Of a DNA stretch of 64,000 nucleotides, positions 46,003-58,140 are shown piece by piece. Position 1 is the stretch's first letter; each line of letters opens with the position of its first letter. The stretch is from Zychaea mexicana (Eukaryota; Mucoromycota; Mucoromycetes; Mucorales; Lichtheimiaceae): assembly GCF_025766255.1 (NCBI RefSeq), contig NW_026516695.1, forward strand, positions 248,001 through 312,000, written 5' to 3'. Made by a program: the position numbers and the translations under genes. Under the pieces are notes generated by a model that did no database searches, had not been told where the DNA came from, and saw only the letters and a list, made by a program, of their open reading frames with translations.

Positions 46003-47865
46003 TCACTGGTAAATATCCTGAAGAGCGTTCAACAAGGTATGTTGCTCATCATCCATTTCCAAAGACCAAAGCATCATGCCTCCCAAGTTGTACTGTTTGA
46101 CATAATCGATCTTGGCTTTCAACGACTGTGGATTGTCAAAACTCAAGTACTGTTTCCGTTGTGCATTATAAGCATAAGGTGTCATTGTGATATCGTCGAA
46201 ATAGACGTCCCACGCGGTGCTGTTGTCGCCCAGCACAGATTTGTGGATAGATCGCCATCGCATTTCGCCTGAGAAAGATTTGGTCTCTGTGTCGGAACAA
46301 AACCCGACGTCTTCCGAGTCGTATTCATCGGCTTGAATTTGCGGCTGGCTGTGGTCAATGGTGACATATGGGGCACGCTGACTGGCAGCTTGTGAGACAC
46401 GGGTGGTGTAGCCGAAAAATGGTACGCCCACAACGATACGCTCATGCGGAATTCCAGCTTTGGCCCATGCACGCACAGCTCCATCAATGCTAGGCTCGTC
46501 GTTGACGCCGCCATCGTAAAGTGGCGAGTTGGGTCCAGTGTGATTGTTCCAAAATCCGTTCAAGTCATAGCCCTACATGATGATCACATTTTCTGATCAT
46601 CAGTTTCGCTATTATATGAAAGAGAAAGAAGGGACTTCAACTATACATACCATGATTTGAACAGCATCCAAAGCTGTTGCCCATCCAGGACTAAGATGCG
46701 AAAATGGCTCTTGCTTGGCATCATTAAAAACCAGTGTGCTGACTGCAGCCGTTATAAGCTTCTTCGTATCGAATTTGGCATCCAGTTTGACTCGAAGCAG
46801 TTGTAGGAGCTGAAGGAAATTGGGAGTATCTGCAGGGTCACTATACAGGCGTGGAAATAAAGCAAACGTTAGTACATACCCCGAAAAATGGCCAGAAGAA
46901 AGTCTTACTTTTCGTTACATGAAACGCCATTCGCACTGTTCGGATACTCTGTTATAGTAGTAAGTCATGTTAATGATCCATATTCTTAGACACATTGAAA
47001 CACTCTCCTTGCTTCTTTCTAGGAAACTTACCCCAATCAATGTCAATACCATCCAGGTCATAGTCCTGGCATGCTTGAACGAGGATATTGACAAACGACC
47101 GACGGGAATGGTCCGTGCGAGCCAAGGAGCTAAAATACAAGGACCCGCTCCATCTAGTTTGTGTCATGTATCATGCATTTTGGTCATTGTATAGCTGTCA
47201 GTATAAAGGAAGAGGCCATTCACACGTGGAAATCCCAAAACAAACATGGCGATTTTCATGTTACTTACCCACCAACGCTCAGGCTAATAGTCTTGTTATG
47301 AGCATGGGCTTCTTTCGCCACTAATTATGGTCAACGATGGTGGTAGAACCGATAAACGACGAGAGAAAAGGAAATATGTTATAGCAACAGTTTGACAGGG
47401 GGCATATATAGGAGGGAAATTAAAGAATGGAGGAGTAGTGGGAAGGGGATAATTTTACCAGATTTAAGCTGATCCACATCGAAATCGCTCAAATTACCAG
47501 ACTTGTCCGGTACACCAAAGGCATAGTTGACGTGATCGAGCTTGCTCCAAGGAATTGAGGCGGGTATAGCCTATTCACACATAACGTATCAAATTAGAAC
47601 CCATCTTTGGTTAATTATAACAGATCCGACATAAACAAAAAGAGAAAGGCAGTTTAAACAGGCGCGTGTGAAGCTATGAATAAGAGTTATTCGCTATATT
47701 ACGTGCCCAATCAGTGATATAAGCTGTCAGTGTCTTCCTCGTCGTCGTGTCTGCAGAGTCATCGTCATCTACAGGTGCTGCATGAGCTGATGACACGACA
47801 CCGAGTAAGGAAAGCAGCACGAACGATAAAAGTGTAAGTGAACAGTAGTAGCTGTTGCGGTACAT
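46003..47865 (-). CDS. Secreted GH18 chitinase
   Basis: Hydrolyses chitin in the wall or outside the cell (family knowledge). Exons in coding order: about 47865-47703, 47570-47459, 47320-47269, 47153-47032, 46948-46909, 46840-46651, 46572-46003. A signal peptide is present (SLTLLSFVLLSLLGVVSSAHA). Family blocks are LTAYITDWA, PWSKLDHVNYAFGV, KTISLSVGGWSGSLYFSSLA, the catalytic motif LDGIDIDWEYP (DxxDxDxE, the Glu created across an intron), MGYDLNGFWNNHTGPNSPLY, and the C-terminal GGMMLWSLEMDD. There is no chitin-binding module. All junctions are in phase except intron 1: the exon 1 donor gives phase 1 but exon 2 must start at phase 0, so a microexon, non-canonical splice or frame defect is present there. 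Confidence 0.88.
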
Positions 47866-48729
47866 TTTTTTTCTTTATTCCTGAAAAGAATTATCCAGAA
47901 AGTAAAAGAAGAGGGCGGATGTGGGAGCTGTGAGTATGGATAAAGAAAGGTAGAAAGAAAAAGACAGATTTCAATAGATTCTCAATCTTATAAACACATT
48001 TTTCTACCTTGTGTTGTCAAGAATGACGAACAATGTGTACATACTGCTCAAAGGAGATTTCATTAGGCTATAAGTAGCACTACTAGAAGCATCTTATCCA
48101 TAGTAGCGTATTCTACATACCGCACGATCTTTTAGGGGTTCATACAACTACAACACAACATTGATACAATCAACAATTGATCAGCCAGCAACGACAGCTG
48201 TAGCTGTTGCACCCCTGAATAGAAATGCTGTGGCTTAAGAATGATCAAGGATATGACGATTTATTATTCGGAAACGCATCGCGTTTTGCTTAGATAATGA
48301 GATGGTACAAATAAAAATAGAAGCCATGTAAAAGAAGTCAATATCAGTGGGCCAATGACAATGAAAAGAAGTATATAGAAAGTTGAGCAGGTATATGATG
48401 AGGAAAGCAGCCTCATCACGGCTGCCACCATGATTATTTTCTTGTCGATAATGATAAATGATACAGCCATGTTTGTATAACTACACAATTTGAGAAACAC
48501 TAGAAACAAGGTATCGAAATGCTCTCTTATGCACTAAGTTACTGCTTGCATCATTACACTTCCACCAAATTGCAGGTAGGCGCGTGTAACATGTTAAAGC
48601 ACGCCCGAGGTGGCTACATATATGCTTGTTCGTAAGAAAACCCCATCATGTGGCATTGAAGGACGCCGGCACGTGCTAAGTTGACATGAAACATTAGCTG
48701 CGCAACCGCTGTGGTCATGTCGATATTAA
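47866..48729. other. Intergenic, no gene seen
   Basis: Chitinase upstream region with purine-rich leader, then AT-rich DNA; no supportable feature. Confidence 0.4.
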
Positions 48730-49874
48730 AAAAATATTACAAGCAGTTAACGAGATACGTCCATCGCTTCAAGAGTTCAGTTACACCAACGAGCCTGCCG
48801 TCCATGAAGATCAACACAAGACCACTGTAATTTATTCCCATCAACAGCCATCTTCGAGATCGTATTTCCGACTACAAGAAACACAACAAACCCGTGGTAT
48901 CAAAAAGATTACGATAAGAATTCAGTAGTCCATCCACCGCACAAACCTCTTTATTATGATGACGAAGAACTCCGCTTAATGTTTATAGATTGTTACCAAT
49001 CGTTGAAAGTACTCGAATTGGATCATGTTATACCATAAGACGCTGAACAGAATTGGCAAACAGGAAGACTTGGACGGCCTGGTGGTGCCTATCAAATGCA
49101 ACATGATGTTGAGTATTGGTCATTGCGGGAACTTGGACGACTCGGAGCTCCTCAATTACAAACGCTTGTCCTCAACTTTGAAAAAGGCGTGTTGATGAAC
49201 TCGGAAACAATCTCCAACCTTATAGCCGCTTGTCCTTCCCTGCAGGTCGTGGGCATCGAGGGCACTGGATTCTGGCATCGTCGGATATTTAATGTGCTTG
49301 CGGATACAGTTTATCTGCGGAAACTGTCCATCATACGCATTACCACCAAGTTTCGGATCACTTACAGCAGATCGAGGAATTAAGCATAAGAGGAAGGGGA
49401 GGAGAAATAGAGGAGGACGGATTTCTTCGATCCGGACTTTGGCTATTGCCGGTTTTCCAAAAAGCACATCGCCTGGTTGGCTGTACATTCGGCGTTTATG
49501 GCGATCACTCTGCAACTGCTCTTGTATCCCAGCTCGCGCCGTATATCGCACGCTCAAGTATTCGAAGCCTAGACTTACTGACGACTCCAATCCGGACCAC
49601 CGCCGAGCTAGAAACCATCCTGAGCTCCTTGTCAAGCAGTGACGCGCTTCGTAGCATGTACATGTCGCTGAGTTGCTACGTCACAGAGACAGACATTGCG
49701 ACCTTTGCTGCAATTCGAACTTTGGCGTTTCTACGTATTCGAAACTTTACCAGTGAGGTGATCAATAGAGATATGCTTTATACCTTGTTTCAACACTTGC
49801 ATAACGTGACCATTTTGCCCTGGTTCACGTCAGCAATCATTGTCCTCCGAACAAAAATTATCCCGTTATTGTAA
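48730..49874 (+). pseudogene. Decayed F-box/LRR paralogue
   Basis: Fragments in different frames match the LRR half of the intact neighbour at 51127-53522. Near 48760 there is PSLQEFSYTNEP-like text (compare PVLREFFYTS). At about 49096-49320, LGAPQLQTLVLNF and IAACPSLQVVGIEGTGFWHRRIFNVLAD compare with LGAPNLQCLVID and SACPFLQVVDITGNFFWHKRIFDTLAN. At 49446-49874 a further frame includes APYIARSSIRSLDLLTTPIRTTAELETIL and FAAIRTLAFLRIRNF. No TPR or F-box start is present, and the frames are broken. I infer an old tandem duplicate that has decayed. Confidence 0.75.
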
Positions 49875-51126
49875 AGTGCCACACACATGGAACAGCAGCA
49901 TCAGTGGTGGACCATGGTGACGACGTACGTGGACATAAGTTTAAAGTTGAAGAATGCTATGTTTACCAACATCAAAGATGGATCGGGAAGTGATGACAAT
50001 TTATGTGTACTATTTCTATTAAAACAATGGATACTTTTCAATGCGTTGAAGTGAAACAAAGAGCTTGTTTAGAGTGACATTTCGATGGGAAACAGCCACT
50101 ACAACATGGAAGATGTGATAAAGATCACAATTACTGTGAAGTATCTCCTTCTTCTATACGACTCGTCTTGATTGCAGCAGCAACAAAAGCGATAAACCAC
50201 CTCATAGCAAACATATTATACATGAAACATTAGCTTTTATTATATAAAAACCAGATACACATTTCACGGAGAGCATTATTATAGACTGTTGCAAATTATA
50301 CCGTATGTGCCAGCTCTTATGATGGACTACTTTTAGACAGCAGCACAATGGTTTCATCAGATTTTGTTTCCCACCGCTAATCCTACAAGAGGTCATACAT
50401 TTGCTCAATCTCCTTTTTGAAATAATCTGCTGTCCTTTTTACGTATTACTGTTCGGGATGGAATGTTTATTTGCTCTGTGAACTGTTACGCGTACTATGT
50501 ATACACCATATATCAGCGATTTAGCATGTACTAAGCGCATTATTTATGTCCAACAGTATAAATGTTTAATTTTTACCTTTTGTTACCATTCACCGGAGAA
50601 AACTTGATTATTTCACCACATTGAGCTCAATCAAAGCAGCAGCGCATCCTCGGTTTTCACCGATAATAACACATTTATGAATTATCTTCTTGCAAAGGGG
50701 ATTCGTTTTTTTACCAGTGCTCCTAAATATAAGCACACAAGATATAAAAGGTATAACTATGCGTTGAGTTACAGCTTTACGTTTGGGCAGGCATGTTAAC
50801 GCGCAGAAGGTTAGTATCTGCGTTGGGAAAATTGAGGATTGAGAGTACTAAAGCGTTAACATGTCACTTCCATTTGCTGGAGCATGCATTTCATTTATCT
50901 TCTTGTTAGTGCTACTGTTTTGCATTTATGCACTGCTTTCCAGCGCTCGTTTTGTTGGGAATAGTGTACTTACTCAACCCTTTGGCAAAGACTTAATGTG
51001 GACCTAGGAAACTTGATGTGACACAAATGACAGCCTGGCGTTTTAATGTTTTGCAACGACCTTTTTTAACTTCGTTCATTTCTTCCGCCCGATCTTGCTC
51101 TGTTGTGCCGTATCGATCAAGGGCAA
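49875..51126. other. Intergenic between pseudogene and F-box gene
   Basis: No gene recognised. TATAAAAG at 50743-50750 could be a promoter element, but it lies almost 400 bp before the chosen start codon, so an unseen 5' exon of the F-box gene is possible. Confidence 0.35.
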
Positions 51127-53522
51127 ATGAGAAAATCAGCGTTCTTACAGCTACCAATGTTGGTGAAACCCGGGGATTCGTATTCGTCACTGTCAATAAA
51201 GCATCTCGATCTCGCCTCCACTCAACATGAATTTAATCAAGGGCAACAAGCTCATGCCCAGCAAAAATATGATCTAGCCGCTCAACATTATACCAATGCA
51301 CTTGACAACTTGCACAAAGATATTATGTCTGTCATTCTGCTACATCGCGCTGCAACATACGAAAGTCAAAAGAAGTACGACCTTGCAGCTGACGACGGTA
51401 TTCGCGCCAATCCATCCAACACGCTGACGCGCCCTGACCCGTATTTGGTGCTAGGCAACATACGGATACTACAATCGAAACTCGACGAGTCCGAAATAGC
51501 ATACAGAATAGGGGCAGAAATCGTGGATAAGGGGACATATCCGAAGCAACGAATGGAGCTTGTCAGCAAGTCGGAGCAGGTAATGGCCATTGCTCATAAA
51601 CGAAACCAGTGGATGGTCCAACTCTTGCCATACGAAGTCCTCAACAATATCCTTTTGCAGCTTTCAGTATTTGAACGAGTAGCCTTGGCAAAGACATGTC
51701 GCTTCTGGCACAATCATATGATGCATTGGCCCAAAATGTGGCATACTGTGGATCTTGCATGCGATAAGCACCGACTTCTTCGTAAGTCCTATAAAATCTA
51801 TAACCATATCAACGATATTCCGGGAAACCAAGTCAAGGAAGTTGTCGTCAGTCGTAAATTTGCCCTCTCGTCATCGATGTCAACGGTACAAACTCGGGTC
51901 TTGGATGCTATGTTGGCTCATGATTGGAACCGGATCGAATCATTAGGTATGTACAGAGACGGGGTGGGGATTTAGCGCGGTTGCTATTAGGCGTTGGTGG
52001 ATGGGTCACAGAGTGTTACTTATTTGACGGAATATATACCTCTATATGAAGTAATTTCGCTGCTTTCTCACATGTATTCTAAAAAATTCCTTAAGAGATG
52101 GGAGGCTTTCAAAAGGAGAAATTGGACTTCTTGATGATTTTAAACCGGCGTTCCCTGACAAGACTAATATTGCATTGTATGTGGGATAACGACAATGCTT
52201 ATGTTGAAGAATATGCGCACAAAGCCGCATCCAGATTACCCAACCTTCGCTTCGTATCGCAATATATTCATCAAGGCAATGACAACGGTATCCCAAATAT
52301 ATATCAAACTCTGCCATCCAACTTACCTTCAGGCTTACACCTTACAAAACTGGACTTATCCTGGGCAAACTATACCGGCGAACTTGAAAACATACAACAA
52401 TTGATACGGAAATCGCAGTATTTGATCTCGCTTACGTTAAACGGATCGACATACCCTTATTACGCAACTATGTTAGAAACAATTTATGAACACTGCCCAG
52501 TGCTTCGAGAGTTTTTCTACACTAGCTCGATTAGAAAAGTTGCTATTACCGAGTATACCCCACCACCAAGCTCATCAACTGCCAACAGTGGTCTCAGGAA
52601 GCTTGTAATCCGACCGCCAATTACAAGCAAAAACATATATTATCATCGCACCCATGCGATCGATGAGCAACTGAAGTTGATTCTTCGCAGATCGCACACT
52701 ACGTTAGAAACGCTTGATTTGAATTTCGGACTCTTCGACCCGACCGGCGGATATACGCTATTGGATACTCTTGCAAATTTGGGTGCTCCCAATTTGCAAT
52801 GCCTAGTTATCGACGCATCACTCTGTTATCCAGGAGTACGGTCTCGGCAAATTTCAGATATGATCAGCGCATGCCCATTCCTTCAAGTCGTCGACATTAC
52901 CGGGAACTTTTTCTGGCACAAACGTATTTTTGATACACTTGCCAACAACACCACGGAGTTAAGAAAATTGTCTATCAGAGTGAACGATACCTCACCTCCG
53001 CAGCAACAGTATCAAGATTTAGAGGAAGATACGGTTATCCCTGCCGCATTCTTACTAGCGACAGTTTTCGACAAAGCCCTTTATTTGCGCGAATTCTCGT
53101 TTGGCCACGCGCTTGATCATGGCTTCGAGAGCACGCTTGCGGTGGACATCGCATCACATCTATATCGTTCACGCTCTATCCGCCAAATTGACTATGGAAA
53201 AGTAATAATTAGGAGCAGTGAAACACTGGTGTCTATTCTGGAACAATTTACGAGGGCACCAATCCATAAAGTACGACTGCGTGTCGAGTTCGAACTTACC
53301 AAGGAGGAATTCGAGGCATTGGCGGCTGTTAAAACGTTAGCACATTTAGAATTAAAATCATGCCAAGAAGGTTTGGGTGAGAGCACGATACACTCCCTCT
53401 TTGAAGAATGGCAAACGCAACGGTCCCTTTTTGTCCGAATTGAGCGCATTGACAGTTTCGCTATGTGGGAAGGCTATAAATTAGATAAAACTGTCTATGT
53501 AAAGTGTGTCAGACAAGGATAA
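51127..53522 (+). CDS. TPR/F-box/LRR protein
   Basis: Exons 51127-51946 and 52096-53522 give 748 aa from the first in-frame ATG; a small upstream exon cannot be excluded. N-terminal TPR-like helices (FNQGQQAHAQQKYDLAAQHYTNALDN, HRAATYESQKKYDLAADDGIRANP) lead to an F-box (WMVQLLPYEVLNNILLQLSVFERVALAKTCRFWHNHM, about residues 160-200). A long leucine-rich-repeat-like region follows (RSLTRLILHCMWD, LHLTKLDLSWANY, LETLDLNFGLF, LQCLVIDASL, FLQVVDITGNFF, LRKLSIRVND, LREFSFGHALD, IHKVRLRVEFEL, LAHLELKSCQ). This layout is common in fungal SCF substrate receptors, but the substrate is unknown. A decayed paralogue lies just upstream. Confidence 0.85.
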
Positions 53523-54189
53523 TCCGGATGATGCAGTGCCTTTTGTTACAAAAAATGACTCTACCTCCTCCTTACTTAAATTGTGTGATATCTGACGAGC
53601 ACAGACGGTACATTGACGTTAAGCTTCTCATTTTATTGCTGCAAATGTTAATAAAAATATAAAGATATTTGTATGAAATAGACAGAGAAAAGGGTCGTTA
53701 TTCATATTTGGTGATCAGTTATTGCTGCGTTAAAGCATGCTCTGGCTTTTGCAAATCTCGCAACACAGGTTCCAGAACCTAGTAGCTTCCTCCAAATTTC
53801 TGGATCGCTTGGAGATCTCTTCCCTTTTGCCGCTGATATAGTACGCTCCTGTGATACCGCGTAGATCTTTGATCATAGCATAGTACAAATAGTTGCATGC
53901 GCTTTGCTGGTATGTAAGTGCCTCTGGAACCCAGGTCATGAGTCGCAAACCACTTGCATGATCAAGCGAAGATTACACCTATAAAGTATTTTTTATGGTT
54001 TCGGTTGTTGGGGAGATAGAGATGGCATCATACGGTTTTCTATTTCACCTACCATGCCTTGAACTGTGATGTGTTTGGCTCCTAGTTTACGACGTTAACT
54101 GTAAAAGAAGTTGATTCCCATGATGGTCCTGGCTTGTATACACTATTTACTTTTCTCGCTATATATACTGTACCATCAGCAACGCATTT
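53523..54189. other. Intergenic, no gene seen
   Basis: 3' flank of the F-box gene. The 72-codon minus-strand frame at 53730-53948 is unrecognised and probably spurious. Confidence 0.35.
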
Positions 54190-54890
54190 ACTTTGGTTGG
54201 TTATGCACATCACTTGCTCCGCCGTTTATTCTATGTCTATGAGTCTTACCTGAGGATGAGAAAGCAACCCGTTTACTCTTGTTTTCATATTTGGAAATGG
54301 CTTTTTAGACAGACCGTGTCGATGTACAGGACAACTGAATATGTTCTTTTATCTACTAGAACAATGACACAATATGATCGATAATCCAGTTCAATCAACA
54401 TCGCTTGACGGGTTCTGGAATATCCGTTGGCATTAGCTTTTCCGTACGTCATGGGTTGCTTTTGATTTTCGTCCGGCCCGACATAACACTCAGCAGATGC
54501 TTGCTAAAGTCGTCAAGAATCCATAACCAATTGCCTTGCTCGTGGGCACAATTACCGCGGTTCTCGTTTCCGGAATAGCACATGAGTACATTGGTTTATA
54601 CCAATGTCAATGGCCCACTTACTGTCGATTCGTTGCTGGCCAGCAATTATTAATAATTTTTCCACCCAGGGGATTAGGGGTTGCTATGACATTGGAGCAA
54701 TTCGTGATCAAGAGACTCGCCAAAAAATTTACTCCACTTATAATGCGCGAGTAGTTTTTGTTTAACACATTATTCCTCATATTTGGTTGGGTCGGTATCT
54801 TCATTTGACGTTACCGTATTTCATAGATGGATTCGCGTATAGAGAGGTGTGGCATGATAATCCGTTTTCTCTATCTCGTCTTCGGTCAAT
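54190..54890 (+). pseudogene. Wax-synthase-like MBOAT acyltransferase, broken
   Basis: One frame carries the family signature SLDGFWNIRWH, a TAG stop (54434-54436) where the family usually has Gln, then LFRTSWVAFDFRPARHNTQQMLAKVVKNP. A TAA follows (54524-54526), then PIALLVGTITAVLVSGIAHEYIGL, which holds the His of the MBOAT active site, and LGVAMTLEQFVIKRLAKKF. After a break comes FGWVGIFI. The upstream part is not recognisable. Two in-frame stops and the lack of a start show it is not functional as is. Intact relatives make wax or sterol esters in membranes (family knowledge). Confidence 0.7.
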
Positions 54891-56697
54891 ACTCCAAGTA
54901 AAAGCTGTTCGTGGTAGCCTATTATAAGTGGCAAGTTCTATCTTTCTTGCCGTGAATTCTTCTTGCTTTTCTTTGTATCTCTTTTTCCTCATCAATGTGA
55001 TGGTATTCCAATTTACACCAGTCACTATATCGTATGTTAACCAGCTATAGTTGATATCATAGAATATTGACATATGCCGTGACAGTAGTAACAATCAATA
55101 TAAACAGACTTTCTTGGCTCTCAGAAGAACAAGGATGCTTTTCACTGATCTACATACTTTAAGCTGTTTATCAGCCTTTGTGTTGCGTGTTGTAATAATC
55201 TTGGTATAGCTGGCTATGTGATATTGCTTTCTTCACCATACTTGAAAGGGGCTGTTTTGATATCAAAACATGTAGAGTCGCTAATATGTTGGTCGTCTAT
55301 ATATGGCTCAGTACAGACAAACTTATGCGAGTGAGTCCCTGCGTGTTTGTATTACACGACCAATCTCGATAGTGCTCCTGCACTAAAATTCCGGCATCCC
55401 AATTTGAAACAACCCGTAAAAATATCACTTTCACATATATATTTATTTTATATAGTACGATACCGCGATGTTCTTATTCGTTCGCTAATTTTCGGAAAAC
55501 TTTCCGTGGGAGCGAAAGGAAGCTGAATATGATGAGATGGTTTCTACCTGTGAGAACTCCGGAAACATGATACAGTGTATCATACTTTCTCAAGTAGGAA
55601 CAGTTCGAGTAATTTCTCAGAAGAAAGCTTATAATTTCCGAGCAAGTTTTGGTGGACGGAGGCTACCTTTTAGTACCTCGGACAGAAAGAGTTTCCCCGA
55701 CTCCCTTATGAAACAAGTTTATCTTTTTTTCCATCGTCTGTATATCAGTACTCATCCTTAATGACTAAAATTATCAGTAAGAAATGGAAGAACAATATGC
55801 GCTTCAGGAGAAGTAAGATATATTATTCCCGTACAGAAAAGAACACCAGAGGCTAGCTGCACAAAAGGTGTTGTTACGTAAGAAAGAAAGGGATTATATT
55901 ACGTGATATAATAAGTCATCAACGGACCTAATCTTTTCCAGACAAAGCACTCGGGTGTCTTTTGACATAGAGCCTATGTTGCAGTTGTGCCACATTGAAC
56001 AAAGCATATTTACTTGAGAGCACCATTCAAATATTTTCCAGTAGGACAAGCGCCTGCATTTTTTTACAAGTACATAGAACGGTCCCAAGACGACATTTTG
56101 CTCTTAATTACACGGCACTTCAATTTCGTAACACTTTTCCTCCTTCTTTCTTATTGTACATACTATAAATGACCGGGAACATACATAATAAGCAATTGCC
56201 CGTGATGTGTTTATGTGTTTTCCCTGCTGCCATCACCAGACGACAACGAATGCTGTATTTCTCTGCTTTGGCCTGAAACATTAATGGTTATACTTTCTCT
56301 ATTGTAATGGGGTGAAGAAAAAACACCGACGACCAATGATTTTCTGCATTATCATTAATACTTTCATTGAATCTATGCTTTTTTCTTTTGAATGGTGACC
56401 TGCAGACAAGATGTTTTGGATTTGAAACTGAAAAAATCGCGGGTAATTGGTTCGATAAAGAATGACATCACTTCACCTATTGGTCAACAAAAGAAGGTGC
56501 CCCTCTTCGATTCGTCTCCATGAGTGTATAGAAACTCAAACAAGCTTCTTTAGAATACCAGAAAAGGAAATAATGTCAAATGTATTGAGTAGCTTGAGTG
56601 TATAAAAGATGATGGCGCCAAAACTCGTCGTTCCTCTCCTCACATCATCACCATCTCATAAACCTGCAGGCTCCTTCTTCTTGTTGTGATACACATC
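54891..56697. other. Intergenic, no gene seen
   Basis: 1.8 kb with only short, unrecognised frames (such as 55537-55761). The last 100 bp hold the TATA box and leader of the pyrophosphatase gene. Confidence 0.4.
56601..56608 (+). promoter_or_regulatory. TATA box of the pyrophosphatase gene
   Basis: TATAAAAG, 90 bp before the ATG at 56698; typical spacing for a strong fungal core promoter. Confidence 0.5.
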
Positions 56698-58140
56698 ATG
56701 AAACTCTCTGCTATTGTCTTTGCTCTTGCTGCCGCTGCCATCTCTACCGTCTCCGGTTACAATATGCGCCAAATCGATGCCTTGAACACCAAAAAGTATC
56801 GCGTTTATCTTGGTGTGTAACCATTATCTCGTTTTATATACATTATGGCAACGAGTTTCCCTATACATGAAACTGAACAATCGATTGTTTTATACTTATA
56901 AAGAAAAGGACGATGGCACCCCGATCTCCCCTTTCCATGATGTTCCACTTCGTCCTGACCCCAGCAACAATACTGTCTACAACATGGTCGTTGAGATTCC
57001 CAGGGGCAAGAACGCCAAGGTCGAGGTAGAGTTAAACGCTGTTGTCATTAATACTAGTTTTGGATGTAGCTGTTGTATGAAATAATCTAATTAAATGGAA
57101 CGTCAAACAGATTGACAAGGAAACACCGTTGAACCCACTTTATCATGACACCAACAAGCACGACGAGTTGAAGTACATTGCCAATATTTATCCACACCAT
57201 GGTTATCCCGGTAACTACGGCTCAATCCCTCAGACTTGGGAAAACCCACACGTTCCTTACAAAAAAGCTGGAACCAAAGGTGGCGATAATGATCCGGTCG
57301 ATGTCATTGACATTGGTATGGACTCGGGTTATCCTGGTCAGGTCAAGCAAGTTAAGCTTTTGGGTGGACTCTTGATGATCGACGATGACTTTACTGACTG
57401 GAAACTGATCGCGATCGACATTAACGATGAGCGGGCCTCTCGTTACAACGGTTAAAATAAAAGCAGCTTACTACATTGCGGTCGATTGCGTGTGTATATT
57501 ATTTTTTGCTTATCACGAAAAACTGCTGTTCCAATTGTATTAGATATTTCTGATGTCGAAGAGAATATCTGCAAGGATATTCAACATTGGTACAAGGTTT
57601 ACAAAGTCCCGCAAGGTGATGATGAGAACAAATTTGGCTACAATGGCGACTTCCAAGATAGTGTAAGTTATTCTGCACTTGTACCTATAATTCTGTCACC
57701 TCATCTTTATAAATCCAGACCTGACCCCTTTCTCAACTCGGTAACACAGAAAGCAATCGAGCACTTGATCCAAGAAACTCACGGGTATTGGGAATTGTTG
57801 ATCAACTGTACTGCAAAGGCTGACGATATCAAAATGTACGTTTAATCCGTTATGTCATCTTTAAAAATATAAGAAGTAGCATATACTAAGTACACTTTTG
57901 TGTACATCATAGTGAGAATCTCACTGTTGAAGGTTCAAAGAACCGAATTAGCGCCAATAGCAAGGTCGTCAAGGATTGCATCAAGGTGTGTTATATTATG
58001 TTTCTGCCAATTTGAGAGTACGGCATCTATCGTTGTCGGTCATTTTAGCTGACTGTAGTTCCCTTTCGCAGGCCGATCCCAAACCTGATGCGAAGATCAA
58101 AGACAGTGACAAGCCAAAGCAAGCATGGGCGATCATCTAA
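56698..58140 (+). CDS. Inorganic pyrophosphatase (family I) with signal peptide
   Basis: Hydrolyses pyrophosphate to two phosphates with divalent metal (family knowledge). Exons: 56698-56812, 56904-57025, 57111-57450, 57544-57662, 57750-57835, 57913-57985, 58072-58140; phases agree; 307 aa. Family I motifs are present: PISPFHDVPLR, MVVEIPRGKNAKVE, the metal-binding signature GDNDPVDVIDIG (D-x-D-P-x-D), VKLLGGLLMIDDDFTDWKLIAID, and FGYNGDFQDS. Unlike the usual cytosolic enzyme, it begins with MKLSAIVFALAAAAISTVSG, a clear signal peptide with a likely cleavage after SG, so it is probably secreted or in the endomembrane lumen. A potential N-glycosylation site (NNT) lies in exon 2. No HDEL-type retention signal is present at the C-terminus (KQAWAII). 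Confidence 0.92.
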
